DNA of 64,000 bases from Antedon mediterranea. Lineage: Eukaryota > Echinodermata > Crinoidea > Comatulida > Antedonidae. This document shows, one piece after another, positions 33,349 to 44,910 of this stretch (positions are counted from its first letter, which is position 1; every line of letters starts with the position of its first letter). Where the stretch lies: positions 997,001 to 1,061,000 of the forward strand of contig NC_092675.1 of assembly GCF_964355755.1 (NCBI RefSeq), in the 5' to 3' direction. Below the pieces are notes generated by a model. It did no database searches and had not been told where the DNA came from. It saw nothing but the letters and a program-made list of their open reading frames with translations. The translations under genes were made by a program, and so were the position numbers.

Positions 33349-36300
33349 TTAATTTGTATCTTTCTTTGCTGAAACATTCACATATACTTGATGTGTGTCA
33401 TCCTTTATCTGTATTTCCTGGTAAGTATTGTCGTTGTTTTCTTCAGCATTATTGTAAGTCGCATATTCCTGTAACTAAAAATAATAAATAAAAATATATG
33501 ATTGCTATTATTTTCTAATTCTGAAATCTAAACATTGACAAAGGGATGATACAAATAATGAATGATATGCATAATCATAAGTTAATAATGGTAATTTACT
33601 GTAAATAAAATTGTAATGTTTTTGTTAAATTTGATTATTATATCAATTTGTTTATTATGGGACAGAATAAGGGCCTAAAACGCCACACCATTCAGTAAAT
33701 GATGAGGAGGGTGTACAATTGTCTTACAGAATAAGGGCCTACAACGTCACACCATTCAGTAAATGATGAAGAGGGTGTACCATTGTCTTACAGAATAAGG
33801 ACCTACAACGTCACACCATTCAGTAAATGATGAAGAGGGTGTACCATTGTCTTACAGAATAAGGACCTACAACGTCACACCATTCAGTAAATGATGAGGA
33901 GGGTGTACCATTGTCTTACAGAATAAGGGTCTACAACGTCACACCATTCAGTAAATGATGAAGAGGGTGTACCATTGTCTTACAGAATAAGGACCTACAA
34001 CGTCACACCATTCAGTAAATGATGAAGAGGGTGTACCATTGTCTTACAGAATAAGGACCTACAACGTCACACCATTCAGTAAATGATGAGGAGGGTGTAC
34101 CATTGTCTTACAGAATAAGGGCCTACAACGTCACACCATTCAGTAAATGATGAGGAGGGTGTACCATTGTCTTACAGAATAAGGACCTACAACGTCACAC
34201 CATTCAGTAAATGATGAGGAGGGTGTACCATTGTCTTACAGAATAAAGGCCTACAACGTCACACCATTCAGTAAATGATGAGGAGGGTGTACCATTGTTT
34301 TACAGAATAAGGGCCTACAACGTCACACCATTCAGTAAATGATGAGGAGGGTGTACCATTGTCTTACAGAATAAAGGCCTACAACGTCACACCATTCAGT
34401 AAATGATGAGGAGGGTGTACCATTGTTTTACAGAATAAGGGCCTACAACGTCACACCATTCAGTAAATGATGAGGAGGGTGTACCATTGTTTTGCAGAAT
34501 AAGGGCCTACAACGTCACACCATTCAGTAAATGATGAGGAGGGTGTACCATTGTCTTACAGAATAAGGGCCTACAACGTCACACCATTCAGTAAATGATG
34601 AGGAGGGTGTACCATTGTTTTACAGAATAAGGGCCTACAACGTCACACCATTCAGTAAATGATGAGGAGGGTGTACCATTGTCTTACAGAATAAAGGCCT
34701 ACAACGTCACACCATTCAGTAAATGATGAGGAGGGTGTACCATTGTTTTGCAGAATAAGGGCCTACAACGTCACACCATTCAGTAAATGATGAGGAGGGT
34801 GTACCATTGTCTTACAGAATAAAGGCCTACAACGTCACACCATTCAGTAAATGATGAGGAGGGTGTACCATTGTCTTACAGAATAAGGGCCTACAACGTC
34901 ACACCATTCAGTCAATGATGAGGAGGGTGTACCATTGTTTTGCAGAATAAGGGTCTACAACGTCACACCATTCAGTAAATGATGAGGAGAGTGTACCATT
35001 GTCTTACCTCTTGTTGTTTATCATCTTTTGATTTGGGTACCTTGAAAATAAAATAGAAAGGTATTTACAACACTTCATTAATATACAGGTTTGTTTTTAT
35101 TTGTCAAAACATTGAATGTACGTTAATCCATGATGTTTAATTACTGGTAACATTGTCTTACCTCTAGTCTTTTATCATCTCTTGATTTGAGTATCTTAAA
35201 AACAATAGAAATAAAGGAACATTTACCAATACAACAAAAGCTTTTTTTTAGCATACAATTCTTTTAAATTGTCATATTTTGAATTTATACGTTACTTGTG
35301 TATTTGATATTCGTACTTTGCTAATTACAAAACATGTGAAAAGGGTTAAGACAATTCCAATAAGCACACCAACAAACATTATTCCAACAACAAAGCTTGC
35401 TGGACTCTGCTTTGGAACATCTGAATAAAAATAGGAACATTATATAAATATAATACAAATAAATAATTTCTTTGTAGCGAAAACAATTATCATACAGTGA
35501 ATTATTAGTAAAAGAATTATACATCAAATGCGTTTTTATTACCTTCTTCACTAGTTGTTGCATTGACAGTTGTTATTGGTCCTTCTAAGTATTGATCATC
35601 TTTCAGCTGATGAGTAACAGCACTGATGTTGATAATATAACTTGTGTACGCCTCTAAACTAGTAATGGTATGGCTGGTTTCCGATAACCAGACAGTCGAT
35701 TCATCTTCATTTTGATTTTCAGCACACAGACACTGATTTTGAAGTTTATATTTCAGTTTGTAAAAGTCGATCTTGCAGTGTTCAGATTTAGGAGATGTCC
35801 ACGTAATAGTAATGGAGTTCTTTTGACTTTCCGTCTTGACATTTTGGACAGCATCAGGAACTAAAAGATGAAATAGTAACAAGCAATTCAATACATACAG
35901 TAATATAACTTTTAGCAGATAAATTTAAACAAACAGTGCGATAGGTATTCAATATTGGTTGTATTGTAAAGACTTTAAAAGGAACATTTTACCGATTGAG
36001 TTGGTTACGTCATTAACAATGTTTTTCTATGTTAATGGAATTAATGTTTCACCTAACTGGTGCGTGAAAATAAATAAACTAGTTGATTGTTATGCAACTT
36101 TAATATGGTTTTACTTACGAAGACAAGGAATAAAAAGTTGTGTCAAAGGACTCATGTTAGCATTTCCTAAGTTACCAGGTCGAACAGCTATCACCCCTAA
36201 CTCATAATCTACTCCTCGGTGAAAGCCATCTTCTCCATTAGCCTCAATATTGTAAGTGATTGATAACCCTGTAACCAATTCAGAGCATGGCTTCCATTTC

Positions 36301-39300
36301 TCTGCAGTTTGTCGATAGCAGACAGAGTATCCTATTAGAGGGCCATCTCCATTTTGACCAGTAGCTGTCCATTCATTCCATGATATTGTAACTGTAGAAT
36401 CTGAGACTATTACATTGGGTTTTGTTGTCATTACTGGAGGATCTGAAATGAACTTATAATTAATTTTCGCCAACATTTTAATGGAATTTATTGCAATGAA
36501 AACAATTTAGTTTTGTAGTCGCTTCATATCCACTAGGTAAATGCTCCTATTCGAATTAAATAAATAACAATAATTTGGGTATACAGTAGTTACTAATATA
36601 TATACTTATATACTTGTATAATAGTATATTATATAGTATGTATTATGATCAAGGCAGTATATTGAAAAACAAAACTGTGGCATTTGAGATATTCAAAAGC
36701 AACATCATATCAACAAATACAATCACAGGTCACTTACCATAAATGGTTACAGCTTCCTCCGTTTTTGTATTACCAGAAATGTCTGATTGCACTTGGCATT
36801 TAAAAACATCACCTTCTTTCATATTAATTTCGCTAAACACTATCGTGTTTGTGTAGTTCAATTCTGTAACCGTAGACACACCATTTCCAAGAACTACGTC
36901 ACCGTGTAATACTTTAATGTCTACGTCACGTGGTATTGGATTTGCCTGGATAATGCACGTGATTGTCAATAACGCACCTCGGTTGCTAGAAGGAACAACT
37001 AAATTGACATTTGTTCTTCCGTCTGGGAAACATGAAAAATTAAACCAATTACAATTTGAAATTAAAGAAGAGAGGCTTAGAAAATGTATAAATCTTCTTA
37101 AACTAACTAGAAATACGTAAATTAGGAAAAATGCCTTTATCTTCCTAAATAAATAAATGTAAAATGAATAACATCATCATTTATTTGCTTACCAAGTTGG
37201 CAATCAGATCCTATCCAAAGATGTTTACATTTTCTATCACCACAACTTCCTGTGTTTCTCTCACATGGTCCATAATCTTCACAATGGCACTGGTACTTAC
37301 ATAGATCACCATACCATCCACCAGTACATTCATTAGGAACTAAAATGTTTAACAGCAGATACGATTAAATGCCATAGGCCTAATCTTTATAATGGGATTC
37401 CAAAACAATACATGAATTACAAAGAAATACAAAGTACTAGTTTTGAAGAACAAACTAAACTATTATACCTCATAAATTTCAAGGATCATTAGTTATGAAT
37501 TACATACTTTATATTGGTGAATTAAAGTAGCCTACTTCAATCGCGATGAATATAATAATTAAAATACATTTTGAACGTTCAAAAAATGTATGTATATAAC
37601 ATTATTTTACATATTCTGTTTAGCAACAAATCATAACAGTTTCTGTATGATTTTGAAAAAAAAAATAGTAAGATTGTGTACGATCGAAATACCATAACTG
37701 ATATTAATATATAATAATAATAATATTAAATAAAACAATAATAGCAATGGCGGATCCATAAATATCTGTATATATAATGTCCAAACCTTGACAGTTTTTT
37801 CCGGAATATCCATCCTCACATGGTCCATCTGGACATCCTCTGCTTGGATCACAAGTCACACCAGCTGCACAGTGACATTGCTCGCTACAAGTTGATCCAT
37901 AATACCCTGTTGTTTCACAAGCTGTGGACAATTTAAAAAACAAACATTGTTTCGGCCGTCGTATCGTTTGAAATGTTTTTTTAGAAGTGAAACCTTTGTT
38001 ATGTAATTGTAAACTCTATGCTCATGATTGTTATTAATTTAATTCAGCAACTAGAGAACGTTTAATTTGTGTTAAAGCAATACCTAATACATACATGTAA
38101 CATAATATGAACAAGGCAATATACATGGCTGAAGTCGCGGCTCAAGTTAGTTAGTTTACCGACCAACCGACCGACCAACCAACCAACCGACATAGTGAGC
38201 GTTGCACGCGACTGAAAATTAATTAAAATTGTATTAGATACATTTATTGTATACAATACTAGTACGTGTTATACTAAAAAAAATCGTATTCAACCCTAAA
38301 ATAATTACTTGACAACTTTGTCCATTTGAAGATCAATCTTTTGATTTGATTTTTACTAACAATTAGTTTTCAATATTTAATTATTGATTAGAATAAAAGG
38401 ATAAAATACAGTAATAACCAAAATAATTATATACTTCCTTACTTCCTTTGCAGTCAAGGTCTTTATATCCAGCCATGCAAGAGCATCCTAGTGGGTCTGG
38501 AATACATCCCATTGAACCAGAACAACCAGGATTGCTACTGCTACACACATGGGTACATGTTCTTCCCCAATGGTTATTTCCACAACCTAATCACCAGAAA
38601 CATATTATACAAATAAAGATTGATTATAATTGTAATTAGTAAATTAAAGATTTTAACAATAAATTTCCAAAGAAAAATACAGTTAGTAGTGATAGGAAGA
38701 CATCGATGTGCGATAGCATAGAACAAAATAGAAATTAAAGTAAAACATTATTATTGAATAACTACCTACTTGACTTTCTGAACATAGGTATCTACAATAT
38801 CAGGTATAACTGAAGGAAACATGAAATATGGTGCTTTTATTTCTCTGACCGAAATGTACGAATACGATACAATAGTATTTTTTTTCATAAGCAATGTTAT
38901 AAATGAAATTGTGAAATGTTTGACCATTCTGTATAAAATATAAGTGTATGTAGGCCTACGTGTAAAGTTTGAATATGTTTCAAAGGAAGAATGTTTATTA
39001 ACATTAACATTTCACTTAAAATACCTTCACTACAGTCTTCTCCTTTGAATCCTGGTGGACATACACACAGTCCAGATACATCATCACATATACCACCATT
39101 ATAACAAGTAGGACAGAGGTTCTGGCAATCAGTACCCCAACGAGAGGCTGAGCAACCTGCAATATGAATGATGATGTTTGAATGAACGTTTCACAATTCT
39201 TAAATAATTAAAGCAGTTCATTTTAAAGTATAATCTTTGATAAATAAGAGAAATATGCTATAATCTTCAATTATATCAAATCTATTTAAATAACTATATA

Positions 39301-42107
39301 CATGTTGTACGTTGTTACATTTTGATGGTGAATGATATTCAATTTAGAAATAATGTACCAGTATGTGACTAAGGTGAATAAGTTTTTAAAACGCGAAGAA
39401 TTAAAAAAAAATTGTTCAAAAGTTTTACTTGACACTGCCAATCAAGTAAACAATTTAGACAAAGTCAAGTAGTATATTATATGTATAAGTATTTTATATA
39501 ATTGATTAATCTCTTATAGTTATGTAATTCATTTATTTACCTCTTACAATAAGTCTTACAATGGCGTGTCTACCCTCATGTCTGCTTCCATTTAGATAGC
39601 ATTCATATATACCACCGTCGTCTTTTGTGACATACGGAATTGTGATATTGCTGGAACCAGACCAGCTGTCAATAACATTTCCATCACGTCGCCATCTTAG
39701 ATCATCTAGATCACCTTCCTTCAAATGCATCTTTATTGTAACAGTTTCTCCAAAACTTACAGTTTGTGTTTGCCTTTCCGGTTTGACATATGCTGTAAAA
39801 ACATTACAATAAGAAGTTTTAATACAGTACATCTATTTACGATTATTACATAAACCACTGAAAAGAAAAACAAGCTGTATGTTTGGTCATTTAAGTATGT
39901 GTTGCCCAACAATGTTTAACCAGGAAAAAGGTTAATCGATGTTTTATTAGACATGTGTACATCTTTTTCCTTTGCACTTTAATGTTGCCAACAACATTCA
40001 GTTCATACAGATGTTTAATGAAAATTCAAATATGAAGCTTAATTCATAGAAATAATTTTAAAAGACTAACCTTCCTTTGCTAGTATAATTAAAGGAATGT
40101 ATGACGGTGACGTTTGGTTTCTCAAACCAGTTACATTACAGAAGAAAGCTCCAACTCTGTGACTGCCATCCCATTCTGACAAATATTGCCTGTAATAATA
40201 GCGCTTGTCTCTAAAATGTTTTCCATGTTCAGGTGTATATGATCTTAATTGTATGTTATTACCACTTCCAGTATCAACTACCCGTCCAAATGTTATGCTG
40301 AGTGTTTGTGGATCTTCTATATATTCGATAAAGCTACCGATAAAAGCAGCGTCATATATGGGATCAAGTGAGCGAAGAGGGTCAGCAGTTAAACATGTTT
40401 GATCAGCAATGTCACCTTAAAAAGAAAATAGATATTAAAATGTAAAGTGCAAAGTGAGTTAAATTATCGTGTGTTGAACCCACATTGAAACAGTGTCCAC
40501 CACACGATCAGGAGAGAATGATCCAGTGATTTGTAATAGCCGAAGGCTGGATAGCAATCTTTAGTGCTGTAGCAGTTCAAGAAGTGATTCTCCATGGAGA
40601 GGGAACCAACAAGATGGCGGCTGCAGTTGACCAATCGAATATGCCCTACGCAGTACGCACTACTACGCCTGTGTTGAGCCTATATATGCGTGAGAACGAT
40701 ACGCAACGCAGCGCGTTTAAGCGTATAAAAACGATTCTATATGATCCTCGTATACAAAAAATGCTAGATATACCAAGAAATTATTAATTCCATTGCGATT
40801 AACAATATATTTAATTTTATAAAAACTTCACTGTGCTTTGGCAAGAAAATGTGTTGTAATTTATGTGGTCTTAATGTATTATATTAGATTATTATTTTTT
40901 ACGGCCGATCTTGTTGGTTCCCCCTCCTGTTGGAATCCCTTTCAGTCTGGAGTACGCCCTCTAGCCTTCGGCTTACAGCTCACTGGAATGAACATGCATC
41001 AATGTATACCGTTGTCTATGTTTTGTCGAAAAACAAACTTGGGGAACATGACAGTTCAGATTAGCCCAAGATGATAAAGGCAAGATGCTTGTAAACAAAA
41101 ATCAATAGTAAACATGCAAACATTGATTGATGCAACTTGGGGCTGAGGTACTATAATTATTATTGTCATGCCAAACAACGTTCTTATAGTCCCTCTCAAA
41201 CAGCTCCCGGATGTATGGTGTACTTGGCCCTTTTAGAATAATACTCTTCGTCCCTTCAAGCATGTTCACAATATTAGTAGTAATGATGGCGTATGCAATA
41301 CAAATACACTTTAAGGTTATTTACTTCAACTGCCTATGCAGTTTTTTGTCCATCAATACGCCCTAACCATGCATAGCCTAACTATTTAATAACACAATAG
41401 TACAAACTTACCATAGACAAAAACACAGAAAGTAATAAAATAAGGCAAATCAATCATATAACAGATCATTTGTATAATATATATGCAATCACCTTGTCAT
41501 GTGTTTAGTAGTAGGCCTATGTTTAAAGAACAATAGCTCCTAAATATGTATTGTACGAATTACAACCTTTGAAATTCAGTAAATATATTCAAAACCAAAG
41601 AAAACCATTAAGGAAATAATCTTATCTTTAATCCGGAGATTTATATCCATGGAGTAGTAATATAGAATTGTGTACAAAAATATAAATAATACAATAATTT
41701 ATTCCGAGTTTAGATGATGGGATAGCATTATTAGGCCTATAGTCGTATTCAATAACTAAGTGTTATACCGAATGTCCGAAATGGGATGTTACATCAGGTG
41801 GTTAAAATCAGTACCGAAAGTACGAATCAACTTGATATACCATCGAGTAAAAATTTTAGAAATAACCCGCGATTTACCGAATTTTGCACTTACGTAAATT
41901 TATATATAGATGATGGCGACGTTAATACAATATAATGTTATTTCCTGATACAGTAACCGATGGGCCTAATCGCAGTTTGATATCCCTCCATACTCATATA
42001 ATTTAATTACATAATATTTAATAACTAAACAATAGTACAAACTTACCGTAGACAAAAACACTGAATATCGATAACAAAAGACAAATCTTCATCATATAAC
42101 TGATCAT
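33349..42107 (-). CDS. Kinase-less Tie-like receptor, short-stalk paralogue (gene B)
   Basis: Exons, 5' to 3': 42047-42107, 40071-40415, 39541-39792, 39025-39156, 38443-38586, 37787-37921, 37193-37339, 36738-37022, 36119-36442, 35543-35860, 35296-35420, 35162-35194, 35008-35040, 33349-33474 = 2460 bp, 819 aa, frame closed throughout. Order: signal peptide (MKICLLLSIFSVFVYG), Ig-like, Ig (YECYL), four EGF-like, Ig, two FN3, TM (SFVVGIMFVGVLIGIVLTLF), tail ILKSRDDKRLE, VPKSKDDKQQE, LQEYATY...NTYQEIQI...QVYVNVSAKKDTN, stop. Compared with gene A, FN3 domains 2-7 are missing: only a 258-bp intron separates the equivalents of FN3-1 and FN3-8. Both 33-bp tail mini-exons are intact. The second Ig lacks the usual first cysteine (IKMHL) in both copies. 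Introns are also similar between A and B, indicating a fairly recent tandem duplication or gene conversion. Function is inferred as for gene A. Confidence 0.85.
33655..35000. repeat. 64-bp minisatellite beside a splice donor in gene B
   Basis: About 20 tandem copies of a 64-bp unit (CAGAATAAGGRCCTACAACG, TCACACCATTCAGTAAATGA, TGARGAGGGTGTACCATTGT, CTTA). The right end abuts the donor of mini-exon 35008-35040 (minus strand GAG|GTAAGAC). Because the unit includes CTTACAGA, each copy presents TCTGTAAGACAATGG on the transcribed strand, a partial donor look-alike. Gene A has a single unit at the same place (8893-8956), so the array expanded in B after duplication. Sub-variants (gaccta, gggccta, aaaggcct; tgtctta versus tgtttta) recur in blocks. 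Confidence 0.95.
38110..38214. mobile_element. Degraded GTCGCG-terminus repeat in gene B
   Basis: Paralogous to 19906-20020 and in the same intron: AACAAGGCAATATACATGGC, GAAGTCGCGGCTC, CCGA/CCAA microsatellite, GACATAGTGAGC-GTTGCACGCGACT. The left arm has lost bases and the terminal hairpin has lost one arm (about 11 bp). Confidence 0.7.
40510..41005. mobile_element. MITE-like element with about 95-bp imperfect inverted repeats
   Basis: In intron 1 of gene B. The left arm has CCAGTGATTTGTAATAGCCG, AAGGCT ... GGAGAGGGAACCAACAAGAT (to 40614). The right arm has ATCTTGTTGGTTCCCCCTCC (from 40907) ... AGCCTTCGGCTTACAGCTCA, the inverse order and sequence with mismatches. The centre is non-coding and CG-rich. 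Gene A has no such insertion at its intron 1. Confidence 0.65.
41412..41469 (-). CDS. Alternative or duplicated signal-peptide exon of gene B (exon 1b)
   Basis: ATG at 41469, 58 bases, donor TATG|GTAAGT, ending in phase 1 exactly like exon 1a (42047-42107) and gene A exon 1. It encodes MICYMIDLPYFITFCVFVY-G, a weaker signal peptide because of an internal Asp/Pro. The flanks match those of exon 1a (AATAGTACAAACTTACC on the 3' side), so it arose by local duplication. Either exon can join exon 2 in frame. It could be an alternative promoter/first exon or a decaying copy. Confidence 0.6.
41760..41905. repeat. Inverted fragment of the 1-kb repeat
   Basis: The minus strand matches the first ~130 bases of the repeats at 25013 and 28459 (AATTTACGTAAGTGCAAAAT, CGGTAAATCGCG, CATCAGG-side TGATGTAAC). 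It sits between the two candidate first exons of gene B. Confidence 0.75.
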
Positions 42108-44910
42108 TTTTTATAATAAATGTGCAATACTTTGTTGCGTATGTTGTGTTTTCTACGCGCTTGGCTACCGTATCAAATAACTTCCGGAAAGCAGCTCCGG
42201 AACAACTTAGTCGGTTACAAATCAGTACATAATATTTAAACCAGAGAAGAAAACCAATAAGAAAAGCGGAAACCATGAAAATAATAATTTTTTTAAAAAC
42301 GGAAAACAACATGAATAATCTCGGCACATAACGACGGCTTTAATTGGAATTTCATCTTGTCTTCAATTGGGAGAATTTACATCCATAGAGTAAAAATACA
42401 AATACATATTTATGCCTATAAATAGTATGCAAAAAAAAACACAAGTTCAGTCCAGATTTAGAGATGAACTATATATATGCATGCAATATAAGATTATTAA
42501 AGATCGACACAAGTTTATAATATGTGTATAGGCATGCAACAGGGATGCAAATACGCTATGCATGCGGCTCATTCAATAACTGAATGTGTTGTTTAATCCC
42601 ATACGGCCGGCCCAGCTGAATTAATATTTTCTGTATTGTCTGATTTCAACTGAATTTTCTGGAATTTCAAATATAAACTCCGTGGCCGAATTATCACAAT
42701 CTGGTATCGTATATAGTAGGTCTATGAAATTAAACTACATTAACAATTTAAATTTGCCGTTGCATATTTTTAAACCGAATTAAATCAATTAATCTGTTGA
42801 CAGATGCGAATCTTAATTTTGAACTAAAATTATGCAAAAGATTATTTAGGATGCGAAATCAAAAGGTGGTGCTGTAGGCTATATTGCGAATTTAAATCCC
42901 ATCTGAAACAAGGACAAATATAGGTACCTATATTTTTCTTACAAATAAGCAAAATGGCGCTTCATTATACATTGTTTGCGTTCACATTTAATGAGGGTCA
43001 ATTAATAATATAATTCATTTCAGATTCTAAAATTATACCGGAAAACATAAGTTAATGCCAGATTTGGTACCGGATCCAGAAATAAGCAACACGGCTGAAT
43101 GAAGGGAAACATTACCGTATTATATCAAAACGGAAAATTACCTCAAAACTATCCGAAATTCTTCAATCCTTTTGAAATTATGAATTAGAAATCAGAATAA
43201 AAGTTTGTGGCCGAACTTAACTTTCTAGAATCTATTATATGAATGAATGAATGAACAAAAACACGCATTCTACAGTTCTTTCCAAATTCTATAGCATTTT
43301 ATTTCTTTGGATAAATCTATTAACCCAATGTAAACTAAAGCCTAAGTTTGCATTGCTGATACCCCTACTGTACACTAGTTTAGGAATATTTTAATACTCA
43401 ATTGTATATATACACATATATCATTTCACATTGAGTTTTACTCATGATGATCTAATAAATATAATATATATAATATGAAATATACAATACACATAAAAGG
43501 CACTACATACTGCCCGACTGATAAGGTCACTTTATAAACTATTGCAATTAAATAACATAATCATTCATACTAAATATTACTCTATATAAAAATGAAATAA
43601 ATTACAAAAAAAAATGTTTATTTCTGTTTGCAATAAGGGAAGAATCAAGTAGAATTAACTCTCCTTGGTTATTGTTAGCAGATTTAACCAAATCAATTAT
43701 TATTTACCATAATGCCACAAACTGTAGAATATTAAAACCAATATCGATCTATCTATTGCTATCGATTTCTGATAATTATTAGGAATAATATTACAAACAG
43801 AATTTAACTTATCTATATACAGTATATGTATCCAATTCATTGTTATGACTGAAAAATGCTTTTCGGAAGATGATATGGTAATGGTTGATACCTTAATTGT
43901 GACATAACATTTGACACTGTTGCGTTACCAAGGAAATTAGAAACGCACACTCCTGCATAGTTAAACAAATCGACACTCAGCTTTGGAAATTAAATAATAT
44001 AACTACGGTACTGTTATTGTTACCTATTTACATTTATAATTTTAGTATTTTAAATAAATAATTATTTTGTTGCTTCAATTTTTTTCATTACAAAAGGTAA
44101 TACTTTACAAATACTGACAGTGACAATTTCACAGACACGGGTTTCGTGGTCGGAGTGGGTTTGTAGGTTATGGCGTGTGATATGAAAAGCATGTGCAAAC
44201 GTGTGTTAAAACATGGAGCAACAATTGCTCCAATCTTAAAACTTTTTTTTTTTTCACAATCCCTTTTGTTTCGGATTATACAGTTTATCGCATTACTTAT
44301 GCATTCGATATTTATTGTTAAGGGTTGGTTGTTTGTTTAAACCGGTTCAACGATGACTTCATCAATTTGGTTACTACTAAAATTATGATACTCTACCTCA
44401 TAAGCAATGGAATGGATAACAATGGAACATTCAAGATTTGAGAAACCACATAGAGTAGAACCCCTTTAATAGGGGTTGTCCCTTTAATAAGCTTGTAGGC
44501 CTACCCTTAATAGGTTTGTCCCCTTAATAGTGGTGTCCCCTTAATTGGAGTGTTCCAAAAGGCGTAGTTCTACTGTAGTGATATACCGTCGACTACGGCT
44601 TTTTAAAAGTAAAAATTGTTTCAAGAACATGAAACGTATAAAATAATACATATTATATTGTATTCACATTGTAGAAAATTACTTTGACAACTACATTGTG
44701 CGGCACTGTATTTTGGCATGTATACAATCTTGAATTGAATAATTCATAACAAAAAGTAGGATAATAAATGAATAATGATAGTAAAAAAACAGTAATACAT
44801 TAACAATAGTATTAATAGTAATAATCTTATTATAACAACAATAAATATGAACAACAACAAAAAGAAAAGGAAAAGATTAACAACAACAAAAAGGAAATGA
44901 CACATTCTAT
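42108..44910. other. Intergenic region between gene B and the SLC16-like gene
   Basis: Upstream of gene B (minus strand) and downstream of the SLC16-like gene. Mostly AT-rich with no recognisable exon. A short element with inverted ends TAGAAC/GTTCTA and CCCCTTAATAG words lies at about 44454-44577. A gene B promoter is expected just right of 42107, but no site is clear. Confidence 0.5.

Noticed and set aside
33655-35000. CRISPR-like regular array
   Set aside because: The repeats are contiguous 64-bp units with no unique spacers and the DNA is eukaryotic; it is a minisatellite.
40584-40787. Small protein MILHGEGTNKMAAAV...
   Set aside because: It lies inside a MITE-like element between inverted arms, with no conservation or splice evidence.
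43000-44900. A gene in the long spacer between gene B and the SLC16-like gene
   Set aside because: No open frame of useful length, no domain and no paired splice sites were seen.
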